This document shows positions 8,201 through 15,372 of a stretch of DNA of 17,708 nt, in pieces. The translations under genes were made by a program, and so were the position numbers. The notes under the pieces are model-generated. The model was not told the origin of the DNA. It saw nothing but the letters and a program-made list of their open reading frames with translations, and ran no database searches. Every line of letters starts with the position of its first letter. Within the stretch, counting starts at the first letter, position 1. Location of the stretch: the NCBI GenBank assembly GCA_910579075.1, contig CAJTSV010000019.1, positions 28,859 through 46,566 on the forward strand, given 5' to 3'. The stretch is from an uncultured Eubacterium sp. (GTDB taxonomy: Bacteria > Bacillota > Clostridia > Lachnospirales > Lachnospiraceae).

Positions 8201-8705
8201 AAAACAGTCCTGTCAGGCTCTGCCTGAGCATCTGCATCATCGTGCCAGTCGAATGCCGGCTATCCATTGAGCGGACACCCAGAAAAAATTCATTGGAACA
8301 TCCATCGCTTTTTATCATCAGAACAAGCATGCAGCGCTTATTCGATAATGCATGAAACATGGAAGCCAGCTTATGTACCGTAAATTCATCTTTCTGATAA
8401 ACAAGTTCTGTAATTTTGAAAAAATGAACACTCTGCAGGGAATCCAGCATTCTTTTTTCCGGTATTTGAATGGAGAGATTTGCTAACTGGCTGACGTAGC
8501 CCTTCATAACCTCATCATCTATAATCCGCATACAGTTGTCCAGATTCTGCTGCAGCATGGACAAATTTGCATTCTGCACCGGTTCCAGATATGAAAGGTT
8601 TTCCTGCCACCCATCCGGTACGGGTTTCATATACCGCGGCTCCTTCTGTCTGGAAACAGCTGGCTGTTCTGCTTCCAGATTTTTACCAGCTTCTTCAAAT
8701 TTCAT
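5244..8705 (-). CDS. HerA/FtsK-type ATPase (DUF87) with Ser/Gly-rich insert
   Basis: The 1153-aa protein has an N-terminal region of about 265 residues with no motif I know, a Ser/Thr/Gly/Asn-rich low-complexity tract at about 266-455, a predicted helical stretch near 465-490, and then a HerA-FtsK superfamily ATPase. Walker A is GSTGAGKSNT (650-659), Walker B is LTVLEEAH (873-880), and LRLPEGNDRR (943-952) is the conserved C-terminal element with likely arginine finger. Proteins of this class form hexameric rings that pump DNA or protein. A C-terminal helical tail of about 150 residues follows. No membrane segment is seen, so membrane contact would need partners. It starts 14 bases after the preceding ORF with AAGGGG upstream and overlaps the toxin by 4 bases. 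Confidence 0.85.
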   Translation of the reverse strand: MKFEEAGKNLEAEQPAVSRQKEPRYMKPVPDGWQENLSYLEPVQNANLSMLQQNLDNCMRIIDDEVMKGYVSQLANLSIQIPEKRMLDSLQSVHFFKITELVYQKDEFTVHKLASMFHALSNKRCMLVLMIKSDGCSNEFFLGVRSMDSRHSTGTMMQMLRQSLTGLFSGSRVEDYYEEDLNRDMERMYAGCISSVTCVADFKQDKDEMSNQNFIQGLEKFADSMQGKAYTAILLAENLSRTEMMDIRNGYESIYTQIAPFADMQLSFSASDSKSSSRGHSSGMAQNTSYAANSSYSLNEGSAHANSKGYSTGYASTETAGANESAANARTHTKGASSGMNYSESDAHTKGGAVSAGLHGGVNFGVSAGANASFARNWSNTHTVSNGRSETRSMSDSISRTLTYGLSHSQSQSTNHGISRNKSITHSYGSSIQQGTSRSSGETFSMINSSTWTDTLGTSQGVTLKAKNKTLSSMMERIEKQLKRMEECESIGMWNFAAYFIGESAAETETAANTYQSVISGTQSGIERSAINTWTDRSSLEPLSDYVKHFMHPRFKYNGFEYNGVRTVSVTPAVLVSTNELAIHMGLPRHSVKGLPVIEHAVFAQEVLSRKQVKDDACLNLGNIWHLGTETNTRVRLDMDSLAMHVFVTGSTGAGKSNTIYRMLSEAEKKNIPYLIIEPAKGEYKKVFPHVRCFGTNPNIGRIIRINPFSFPKEIHVLEHIDHLVEIFNVCWPMYAAMPAVLKESIERAYVCAGWDMDLSVNTKIDGLYPDFDDVLGQLNELIHDSAYSEDTKGDYIGALSMRLKSLTNGINGKIFSGNEMDMKLLFEESAILDISRIGSTETKALIMGLTVWKLQEYRMSQKQEMNAGLKHLTVLEEAHNLLKKTSMQQGHDSANIQGKSVEMLTNAIAEMRTFGEGFIIADQAPDLLDTAAIRNTNTKIVLRLPEGNDRRIMGASMALTEKQTLEISKFPTGVASVYQNEWQEAVLCRMPEYKGAAQGADKPVPDMQIVSKKERNDHLLHRLLKNDFAGIDINELRHDILQSGVSAKIRKDLLLNLSSRNLHFEWALADFIQKNYSFSEVFQGTQAGAWESMEDLCRIMMENIAEEFGGFCEEERRKILYYICRVEHERFPDNAIIEQLRVDYLKKGMTGR

Positions 8706-8719
8706 TTTTCGAATACCCC

Positions 8720-9124
8720 TTATGTTTTATAAATTCTGACAATGCTTTCCACACCATGCCCGTAAACGATTTCCTCCACTTTCCAATACCCGTCTGCTTT
8801 TTTCGACAATACCCCTGTATAATGATAAGAAATCATAAAATCTGATTTTCCATTTCCACCACACCTGTCAAAAACCGGCTCCCATGTTCCGCTTTTCAGC
8901 ATCCTGATAAATTCCTCTTTATCCGATATCTGCCTGCCAATTTCTTTCAAAGGTACTTCCAGTTCAGCCCTGTCTTTTTTATACCAGATTATTTCCAGTT
9001 GTTTTTTTCCAGATTCCAGTTTGAAGCCTGCTTCTTTTGACCGGAAAATAAATTCTTCTTTCTTTTGGAATTTTCCTCCTGTCTGGGGCTGTCCGCCTAA
9101 TTCATGAACGTAACCAGCATACAA
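8720..9124 (-). CDS. Uncharacterised 134-codon ORF; possible frameshifted extension of upstream gene
   Basis: I do not recognise this product. The frame can start only at a TTG (9122-9124), which has no Shine-Dalgarno site and lies inside the end of the preceding gene. A strong AGGAGG at 9075-9080 is followed by no in-frame ATG, GTG or TTG at a useful distance, and the first in-frame Met is about residue 74. The body (KFQKKEEFIFRSKEAGF, QLEIIWYKK, SDFMISYHYTG, ADGYWKVEEIVYG) reads as a compact alpha/beta domain with alternating strands, resembling NTF2-like or small extracellular domains. It has no cysteine pairs of note and no membrane segment. It may be translated separately by coupling, joined to the previous protein by -1 frameshifting, or be the detached end of a broken fusion. 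It ends 14 bases before the ATPase gene. Confidence 0.6.
   Translation of the reverse strand: MYAGYVHELGGQPQTGGKFQKKEEFIFRSKEAGFKLESGKKQLEIIWYKKDRAELEVPLKEIGRQISDKEEFIRMLKSGTWEPVFDRCGGNGKSDFMISYHYTGVLSKKADGYWKVEEIVYGHGVESIVRIYKT
9075..9080 (-). promoter_or_regulatory. Orphan Shine-Dalgarno-like AGGAGG
   Basis: A full-consensus AGGAGG on the minus strand sits inside the 134-codon ORF, but no standard start codon in that frame follows within 25 bases. It is either chance or a trace of an original start lost by mutation. Confidence 0.3.
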
Positions 9125-9756
9125 ATGACTGCTGCCAAAAGCATGACTGCCAGAACAGCCCCCGATGTTTTTTTTAGGCAGGTGCCCTCCGTTATCTGCC
9201 TGCTCCTCTGCCCGTTTTCTGCAAATATAGCTGCCTGTGTTTCTTTCTGTTTTTTTTGAGCTTGTTCTATTTTCCTGTTATCCTCCTCAAGTTTTTTTCG
9301 TTTTATATTCAGTTCCTGCTCCTGCTGCTCTCTGGATAAACTGACCGCATAAGATGCATCTATATCCGAACCTATTCCCGCCCCTGCAGGCTGCACCACT
9401 GAGACACGATCCTTCACTGCCTGTTCCGCACGTTTTCGCTCATTCGCAATCCGAATAATTTTATCTTTATATACCACTTGTGCAGCCTGCCTCATATGCT
9501 GAAACCGGACAAGCGAAAAATTTTTCATGAAATCTGTTTTCAATTTTATCCAGTAAGCTTCATTCCAGCTGTTCTCATCCTGCTTCAATGGCTCCAATTC
9601 CTTATGGGGCTCAAACAGGCCAGGAATATTTTTACAATACTCATAGTCTTGTTCATATTTCTCAAAAGTAGGGTCCACGTCCAGGCAGTCAGCAAAAATA
9701 TACCTCAGTCCCTTTATGTCGCCTTTGTCTGCGCATTCTTTTACGTCCTGATGCAT
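9097..9756 (-). CDS. Coiled-coil protein with C-terminal membrane anchor
   Basis: The 219-aa product is unknown to me. Residues 1-120 look helical and charged, about 137-175 are rich in Glu, Lys and Gln with coiled-coil spacing (REQQEQELNIKRKKLEEDNR), and residues 197-217 form one clear membrane segment (GAVLAVMLLAAVICMLVTF) after a double Lys, suggesting a cytosolic body with a C-terminal tail anchor. It could tether the soluble GTPases or the ATPase to the membrane, which is inference from order and topology. AAAGGAGA stands 4 bases before the ATG, and the gene follows the large GTPase by 10 bases. Two A8 runs lie in its coding strand. The second (9168-9175) is a candidate -1 slippery site just before the membrane segment, so a second, soluble product may exist. 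Confidence 0.75.
   Translation of the reverse strand: MHQDVKECADKGDIKGLRYIFADCLDVDPTFEKYEQDYEYCKNIPGLFEPHKELEPLKQDENSWNEAYWIKLKTDFMKNFSLVRFQHMRQAAQVVYKDKIIRIANERKRAEQAVKDRVSVVQPAGAGIGSDIDASYAVSLSREQQEQELNIKRKKLEEDNRKIEQAQKKQKETQAAIFAENGQRSRQITEGTCLKKTSGAVLAVMLLAAVICMLVTFMN
9168..9190 (-). other. Candidate -1 frameshift signal (SD-like element plus A8 slippery run)
   Basis: On the minus strand GGAGGG (9185-9190) is followed after 9 bases by eight A residues (9168-9175). In the zero frame the run is read CTA AAA AAA ACA, giving an A AAA AAA slippery heptamer. A -1 slip continues straight into the frame of the downstream 134-codon ORF. The layout matches the dnaX arrangement, where an SD-like site about 10 bases upstream stimulates slipping. 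I see only weak pairing downstream. Confidence 0.4.
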
Positions 9757-9766
9757 GTTCTCTCCT

Positions 9767-12316
9767 TTACATATCTAAGATTTTATCTATCATTTCCCTG
9801 TATCCTACAATCCAGTTCAGCAGATTCTGATTCTTTTCCAGCTCTGCTTCACGCAGCCTCTGATTATTGGCACACTGGTCCAGTTCATTATATTTCTGTT
9901 CAATCAGCCGGTCCAGTGCATCAAAGCTGCTGGCAAACTGTTTCTTCATTCCGGAAACCTGTTCATATGCATAAGCCAGTGCACTCTCAATGCCTTCATC
10001 CAGATTCTGCCGAAACCGGCGTATAAGTCCTGTCTGAATCAAGTCCGTTTCAGCAGAAAATTTCTCAATGGTTTCTTCTCTTAGCTCATAGACGTCCCGC
10101 ATAATGGTTTTATAATCCATGACCGTCTCGTATACATCTTCATCTTCATAATCATCAATATCCTTATAAACAGCTTCCTCAATATAGTCTTCTTCCCAAA
10201 ACTTAAGAAATCCAAACAGTGTCTGCTTTTTAGGATTTTTTACCTTTTTCGTACCTACTTTTTGACGATGAGAACCGGTTTTTACTTTCCTTGTTCCAAT
10301 TTTTTCTTGATGAGAGCCTGTAATGATTTCTTCTTCTTTCTGCCCTGTTTTTTCGTAATAAGTCCTTGTTTCATATTCCGTTTTTCCCACATCTTTCACA
10401 GTATCGGCAGCAAATTCATCCGAATTCCATCCCTTTACTGTTTCCCTCATATTGGACAGAACACCTTTTACCAAATCCACAGTAGCAAAATCCAGATGCA
10501 TGCTGGCCGCCGATTCGTCAAGCCGGAAAAGCTTTTCCTGATACTCCATCAGAATTTTTTCACCCGTGTCCACTACTTCATGATGAATGACACTTTCCAG
10601 TTCAGACGATATTTCTGCAATCGAATCAGAACTCATATCTGCAAACTGGCTGACCAGACGCTTTGCTTCTTCCCTGCTCGTAATCGTTTCTCCATAACGC
10701 CTGAATATTGCAACTGTTTTTGCAGACGCACTTTCTTTCAGTTTTTCGGCTTTATCTGTTATCATTCCCATAGGATTAAGCTGTGCTATTTTTTCCTTAA
10801 ATTTCTCTGCTTCCTTTCCATCCTCTATCATCTCTTTAACAAGCGCTGCCCGTTTTGCACATTCCCTTGCAGCTTCTTCATTTTTAGCAACTTCTGTCTT
10901 CGCTTTTACCAGCACCTGGCTGCTTTCCAGGACTTCCTCAAACGTTTCTGCCAAGTCCTTTATTTTTTTTGTTTTCGCATACTTCTTAACATATGCTGTA
11001 ATAGCAGCCTCTATGGAACAGATACCGCAATGAATCAGTGCCTGCTCTTTGATGTCGCCACGCTCCTGTGCCTTCATAAGCCTGTAATTCAATTCACTCT
11101 GTGCACTTGGCGACAGTGTGGAATACTGCTCCAGATGCATGCTTTTGTGATTCACGAATTTGTAAATCATCGGAAGCGTATCTCCTGCCGCCGACGGCAT
11201 CTGGCTCATTTGTTCCCATGTCAGTCTTCCAATATCTATATCCTTCAGATACGTCCGGATATTCAGCGCTGCAAATGCAGAGCAGGGAAAAATCTGCGGG
11301 TCTTCGATTCCATATTGGGACAGGTAATCTTTTACAGATAAAATCGTTTTTGCAATATCTTCTTCTTCTGGATTGAACTCATCCATTTTGTTAACAACAA
11401 ATAAAAACCGGTCCCTGACCTGCTTTCCCCCTTTCTTTATCTGGCCAGCAGCATATCTCAAAAGCCTTGCATCGTCTTTCGTCTTCAGCTGTGTTCCATT
11501 GAGCACATATAAAATCAGGTTATTGGAATCATCACGAATTGCCTGATAAGTCGTATTTTTATGTGCCTGATTCTGTGAATTATTCGGTCCCGGCGTATCT
11601 ACAAGCATCAGTGCCATGCTCCGTGAATCTAGAAATGGTATGTTTCCTTCTGCCTCTATTCTGGAAACCCTCTCATCCTCGTTCAGCTCACTCATGATAT
11701 CATAAGTCAGTTCTTTTACATCCAGCAGAAACTCCCCCTGCTTGTCAAACACATCTGCTGAGAATACTGCGGTGTTCCTATCAAGAATTTCTATTATAGC
11801 TGCTGTACAAGCTTCACTTTTTGACGGCATCAGTTTTTTATGGAGCAGTGCATTAATCAGTGTCGACTTGCCAGCACTCATTGTTGCAATCACATTAATC
11901 GGAAACACTGCATTCTGAACATTGTCATATGCTTTTAACAGTTTCGTGTCACGAAAATCATCTATCGGCCCTTCCTGCAAATCACAGAATATTTGTCCAA
12001 TTTTATCTGCCACTTCTTCATCTGACTGTATTTCTTCAAAATGCAGTCCCTGTATTCTGATAATGCCAGCGTTTTCCGCCTGACGGAATGATTCCTGAAA
12101 ATCGTCCCAGTCTAAATTCATCCCGCTAAATTCCAGGTCAAACTCAATGGAATTGAACTCTGTACGCAGCATCTGAGGAAATTTTCCAATCCATTCCTGC
12201 AAGCGCTTTCCTTTTACCAGCTTATAAAGGCTGCTGTCTGTTTCAATTTCATGCCCATTCACTGCTATCTGTGTTCTTAGCCGGTATGGATTGTATTTCA
12301 CATATACTTGTGCCAT
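9767..12316 (-). CDS. Dynamin-like GTPase, large subunit (849 aa)
   Basis: This protein has an N-terminal domain of about 125 residues (VKYNPYRLRTQIAVNGHEI...), a dynamin-type GTPase with G1 TMSAGKST (145-152), G3 DTPGPNN (240-246) and G4 NKMD (309-312), and a long helical C-terminal stalk from about 400. The stalk is interrupted at 655-740 by short charged repeats containing GSHQEKIGTRKVK and GSHRQKVGTKKVK, followed by a Tyr/Asp/Glu-rich strand-like stretch. Bacterial dynamins bind and reshape membranes by GTP-driven assembly and often come in pairs. AAAGGAG precedes the ATG, and the gene starts 68 bases inside the end of the smaller GTPase, so the two are co-translated and probably co-assembled. 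Overall style recalls YjdA/CrfC- and LeoA-type dynamins, but I cannot assign orthology. Confidence 0.88.
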   Translation of the reverse strand: MAQVYVKYNPYRLRTQIAVNGHEIETDSSLYKLVKGKRLQEWIGKFPQMLRTEFNSIEFDLEFSGMNLDWDDFQESFRQAENAGIIRIQGLHFEEIQSDEEVADKIGQIFCDLQEGPIDDFRDTKLLKAYDNVQNAVFPINVIATMSAGKSTLINALLHKKLMPSKSEACTAAIIEILDRNTAVFSADVFDKQGEFLLDVKELTYDIMSELNEDERVSRIEAEGNIPFLDSRSMALMLVDTPGPNNSQNQAHKNTTYQAIRDDSNNLILYVLNGTQLKTKDDARLLRYAAGQIKKGGKQVRDRFLFVVNKMDEFNPEEEDIAKTILSVKDYLSQYGIEDPQIFPCSAFAALNIRTYLKDIDIGRLTWEQMSQMPSAAGDTLPMIYKFVNHKSMHLEQYSTLSPSAQSELNYRLMKAQERGDIKEQALIHCGICSIEAAITAYVKKYAKTKKIKDLAETFEEVLESSQVLVKAKTEVAKNEEAARECAKRAALVKEMIEDGKEAEKFKEKIAQLNPMGMITDKAEKLKESASAKTVAIFRRYGETITSREEAKRLVSQFADMSSDSIAEISSELESVIHHEVVDTGEKILMEYQEKLFRLDESAASMHLDFATVDLVKGVLSNMRETVKGWNSDEFAADTVKDVGKTEYETRTYYEKTGQKEEEIITGSHQEKIGTRKVKTGSHRQKVGTKKVKNPKKQTLFGFLKFWEEDYIEEAVYKDIDDYEDEDVYETVMDYKTIMRDVYELREETIEKFSAETDLIQTGLIRRFRQNLDEGIESALAYAYEQVSGMKKQFASSFDALDRLIEQKYNELDQCANNQRLREAELEKNQNLLNWIVGYREMIDKILDM

Positions 12317-14258
12317 TTTTCTTTTCTCCTTTGCATTGTTTTTTTATGAATAATTCTACATAAGATAACCCGCAGTTTTTTAATAACTGCAATTCTTCCT
12401 GTTCCCTGTCTTCCACACAGATTTCCGGAAAATGTTCTTCATAATATTCCGGCAGATGCATTCTCTTAAATTTTCCAGCCAGATTCATAAGCTCCATGCG
12501 CTGTATCTGGCCAAGCTCTGTCTGCAAGCTTTTTTTCGCCAGATACCCGGCTTTCGCTGATACCGGACAGACCATAGGCTCTTGGAATCCATGCTGTTCC
12601 AGATATGCTTTCGCCCTTTTTAAGGTCTCTGTTACATCTTCTTCTTCTAAATTGAAAGAATCGGCTTTATTTAAAACAAATAATATCTCTGCATGTCCAC
12701 AGTTTTTTTTCACAAATCTCAAATGCTCCATATCATCGTCTGTTCCTAACTGTGTTGCATTCAGCAGATAAATCAGCAGATCATAATCACCTGTTTTCAG
12801 GAAATCCTCTGTTATCTGTGCATGTTCTTTATCTCCACTGAAATTAACACCTGGCGAATCATAAAAAAGAATCCTCCTGCCTCCCAGCATTCCGTTAAAA
12901 TAAGTACATGCTGCAATTTCCCTGCTTTTATTTTTTTCATGATTTTCAAGCAGTTTACGCTCATCCGCATCAAGTATCAGCTCATAATCCTTTTTATAAG
13001 AAAGCCCGTCGTCAAACGCTTTTCCAGCAATAGCATGTATTTTGCTTGTACAGGCCATATTCTGTGATAAGCTGATTTTCTTTCCTGTAACTGCATTGAT
13101 AAACGTTGATTTTCCCGCACTCATCGTAGCTGTAACAGCGATTTTAAAAGGTTTTTTGTTTTGAAACTTCATATTCCGCCCAGCCTGTCTGATATAGGCC
13201 CGTATTTCTTCTGAAAAATCCAGTCCCTCCGTTTCTGCTTTTTTCAGCCTTCCATAATTTCCCTTTCCCGCACTCAGAATCCGTAATGCAGTTTCTCCTG
13301 CCTTCCCATTACAGTGCAAATCTGTCAGGAGCCTTTCAGCAGCAGATACCATGGCTGGCGATTCGATAAGCTCCCTATCGTATTCCGCCATCTGCAGGAA
13401 ATCAATCAGAAGAAATAAAGCATAAGAATGAATATCTTTTTCTGAAACTTCTGTATCTTTTGCATGCTCCAGAATTCTGCGGTACTGTTTAAACTGTGCT
13501 TTTGCATAAATACGTCTCTTTATGTTTCCAATGCTGCTGTATTTTTCAAGATAATGCAGATACTTCTGCCGAACCGGCCTTTTTGCATATAATACCGGAT
13601 TTCGAAATATAATCTGCGATAAAACCGGAAGCTCGCTGCCAGCCCATGCCGGTTTTGCTCTCACAGCAGTTTTCAGCTTTGTGTCCGTCTTTCTTTGTAT
13701 ATCCGATTCCTTTTGCACAGAAGCACCTTTCTGCAAAGCTGGTTCCTGTACTTCTTCCATAGCAGACAGCTCATCCAGACATTTTTGAAACGCCTCATCA
13801 TATTTCTGCCAGTATTGTTCCAGATTCTCTGCAATCCTGCCTGATTCCTGTTTTACCATGCATTCCAGCTGTTCTGTGTGTACAAACCATGAATAACCTT
13901 CTAATTCCTCATTCCGGCTCCATTTATTATGCTTCTTACAATCAATCTTTTCTGCCATCTGCCTGAAAGAATATTGTGCCAGCCATTCCTGCATACTGGC
14001 TGCTGCAGAAAACATATTGCTGCCCCGTTTCGTAAGATCGCCTATTTTGCGTTCCATTCCCGTCCAGAGTACAGCCATTTCCTGTTCAAATTCGCGAATA
14101 ACGGTGTTCGTATAGTTTCTGCTTACCATAAACGGCATATTCTTCAATTTATCCAGAAATCTGGCTTCCATATTTCGAATATTCCAATCCAGGTCATTTT
14201 TCAGCTGGTTTTTTTCCTCTACAGCCTGTTTTTTTAGTTCTGATAAACGACTATCCAC
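12249..14258 (-). CDS. Dynamin-like GTPase, small subunit (669 aa), GTPase domain C-terminal
   Basis: Residues 1-360 are helical and charged, including a coiled-coil-like N-terminus. The GTPase comes late: G1 ATMSAGKST (377-385), G3 DSPG (467-470) and G4 NKAD (530-533). Only about 100 residues follow, so the usual C-terminal stalk is missing. The larger neighbour has the opposite layout, with an early GTPase and a long C-terminal stalk, so the two may complete each other in a heteromer. Both share the unusual wording xATMSAGKSTxINA around the P-loop, pointing to a common origin. The start is GTG at 14256-14258, supported by GGGAGA 8 bases upstream; the gene follows the WYL regulator by 33 bases. 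No membrane segment is evident. Confidence 0.85.
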   Translation of the reverse strand: MDSRLSELKKQAVEEKNQLKNDLDWNIRNMEARFLDKLKNMPFMVSRNYTNTVIREFEQEMAVLWTGMERKIGDLTKRGSNMFSAAASMQEWLAQYSFRQMAEKIDCKKHNKWSRNEELEGYSWFVHTEQLECMVKQESGRIAENLEQYWQKYDEAFQKCLDELSAMEEVQEPALQKGASVQKESDIQRKTDTKLKTAVRAKPAWAGSELPVLSQIIFRNPVLYAKRPVRQKYLHYLEKYSSIGNIKRRIYAKAQFKQYRRILEHAKDTEVSEKDIHSYALFLLIDFLQMAEYDRELIESPAMVSAAERLLTDLHCNGKAGETALRILSAGKGNYGRLKKAETEGLDFSEEIRAYIRQAGRNMKFQNKKPFKIAVTATMSAGKSTFINAVTGKKISLSQNMACTSKIHAIAGKAFDDGLSYKKDYELILDADERKLLENHEKNKSREIAACTYFNGMLGGRRILFYDSPGVNFSGDKEHAQITEDFLKTGDYDLLIYLLNATQLGTDDDMEHLRFVKKNCGHAEILFVLNKADSFNLEEEDVTETLKRAKAYLEQHGFQEPMVCPVSAKAGYLAKKSLQTELGQIQRMELMNLAGKFKRMHLPEYYEEHFPEICVEDREQEELQLLKNCGLSYVELFIKKQCKGEKKNGTSICEIQSIPAKNTDSSEWA

Positions 14259-14291
14259 TCTTTATCTCTCCCGTACTATCTTCTCTCATTT

Positions 14292-15251
14292 TCAACTGCT
14301 TTTTATTTCCAGCACTTCCACCGCATCCCCCTGTCCCCTTAACCACATTTCAATCCCTTTCCCAAACACTTCTGCCGATATCGTATACACGCCGTTTTCC
14401 TCACCAACAATTTGCGCTGTCGGCAGCCTGTCCAAAACAGCCTCAATGGAAAGCCCGCGATATAAAAATCTTACTCTTTGCAGCTTTCCGCCAAACATAA
14501 ACTGCACCCGCTTACGGAACTCTCCTTCCTGAAAGCGGTCTTTGTATGGAATCCAGTAATTCTCTTTTTGCACATGCAGTTCCTGAATCCGGTCAATCCG
14601 GTAAATGGTCGGAAACGAATCATTGATAACATCAAAATGGGTTCTTGTTTCTTCTTCATCAATAAAAGCCGCCAGATAAAAATAAAACCCGGAAAACATA
14701 ATTGCGGCAGGCATCAGCCTGCGCTCTACCAATGCCTGCCCTTTCAAACGCTGATATTTGATTGTTATATACCGGTGCTTATGAATGGCCTGTGCTGCTT
14801 CCCACATCGTATTTAAAAATACCGTTCTGTGCCTTGGCTCAATATAATGAAACGCCTCATTCGCAATTAAATCCATCACCAGCTTCCGGTTTGCCCCAGG
14901 CACACAGCACTCTGCCAGCTTGTGCAGCATCGTGTCCATTTCTGCCTTGGTAAATGCCCTGCTGTCCAGAAGGATTTTACAGACTGCTAAAACCTCACTG
15001 TTTGTAAATTTTATCCTGTCCAGCCGTTCCAGGCGGTAACCTCCCAGATTCCGGTCATACGTTACCTGATTAATAACCCCGGTCCGTTCCGATTCGTCTG
15101 CCAGATAATTCCGGACAACAGCCAGATACCGCTGCACTGTTTTTCCAGATACCCCGAAGCGGTCTGCTTCCTCCCGTTTTGATATCGTATATCCATTCAT
15201 CAGCCTGTCATAAATGCTAAGCACGTGCTTTAACTTATCATCTTTCCCCAT
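14292..15251 (-). CDS. WYL-domain transcriptional regulator
   Basis: The 319-aa protein has an N-terminal winged helix-turn-helix (about 5-60; ISKREEADRFGVSGKTVQRYL), a WYL domain at about 140-215, and a C-terminal WCX-like extension. The WYL core reads FYFYLAAF near 189-196, so the usual Trp is Phe, while YRIDRI (217-222) matches the conserved end of the domain. WYL regulators bind nucleotide or nucleic-acid ligands and commonly repress defence and mobile-island operons, as in the BrxR and CapW families. It is the first gene of the operon it probably controls: the dynamin gene starts 33 bases later on the same strand. A good promoter with an inverted repeat lies upstream. The Shine-Dalgarno site is weak (GAGCGG close to the ATG). 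Confidence 0.9.
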   Translation of the reverse strand: MGKDDKLKHVLSIYDRLMNGYTISKREEADRFGVSGKTVQRYLAVVRNYLADESERTGVINQVTYDRNLGGYRLERLDRIKFTNSEVLAVCKILLDSRAFTKAEMDTMLHKLAECCVPGANRKLVMDLIANEAFHYIEPRHRTVFLNTMWEAAQAIHKHRYITIKYQRLKGQALVERRLMPAAIMFSGFYFYLAAFIDEEETRTHFDVINDSFPTIYRIDRIQELHVQKENYWIPYKDRFQEGEFRKRVQFMFGGKLQRVRFLYRGLSIEAVLDRLPTAQIVGEENGVYTISAEVFGKGIEMWLRGQGDAVEVLEIKSS

Positions 15252-15278
15252 ATCCGCTCTCTATCATATTCCCTTTCA

Positions 15279-15371
15279 TGCAATACATTTCTATATGCAT
15301 AATTATAACGCAAAAGAATCATATGTTCTACTGCATTTTTCTGATTATATCATCTATTTTCATGTATTGCA
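15279..15371. promoter_or_regulatory. Split inverted repeat, candidate WYL operator
   Basis: TGCAATACAT at 15279-15288 and its exact reverse complement ATGTATTGCA at 15362-15371 flank the start-proximal region of the WYL promoter. The distal copy covers most of the -35 box and the proximal copy lies between the -10 and the gene start. The spacing of 83 bases (about eight helical turns) would suit DNA looping by a dimeric repressor. The link to the WYL protein is inference. Confidence 0.45.
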
Positions 15372-15372
15372 A
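15344..15372 (-). promoter_or_regulatory. Strong promoter of the WYL-dynamin-HerA operon
   Basis: On the minus strand TTGCAA (15367-15372) and a perfect TATAAT (15344-15349) are separated by exactly 17 bases. It points at the WYL start about 90 bases downstream, leaving room for a leader that contains the proximal repeat and a second AT-rich TATAAT-like site. Confidence 0.75.

Noticed and set aside
10262..11341. 359-codon plus-strand ORF
   Set aside because: It lies wholly antisense to the large dynamin gene and is rich in Phe, Cys and His, as expected from the complement of Lys/Glu-rich helices. It has no ribosome site or recognisable domain.
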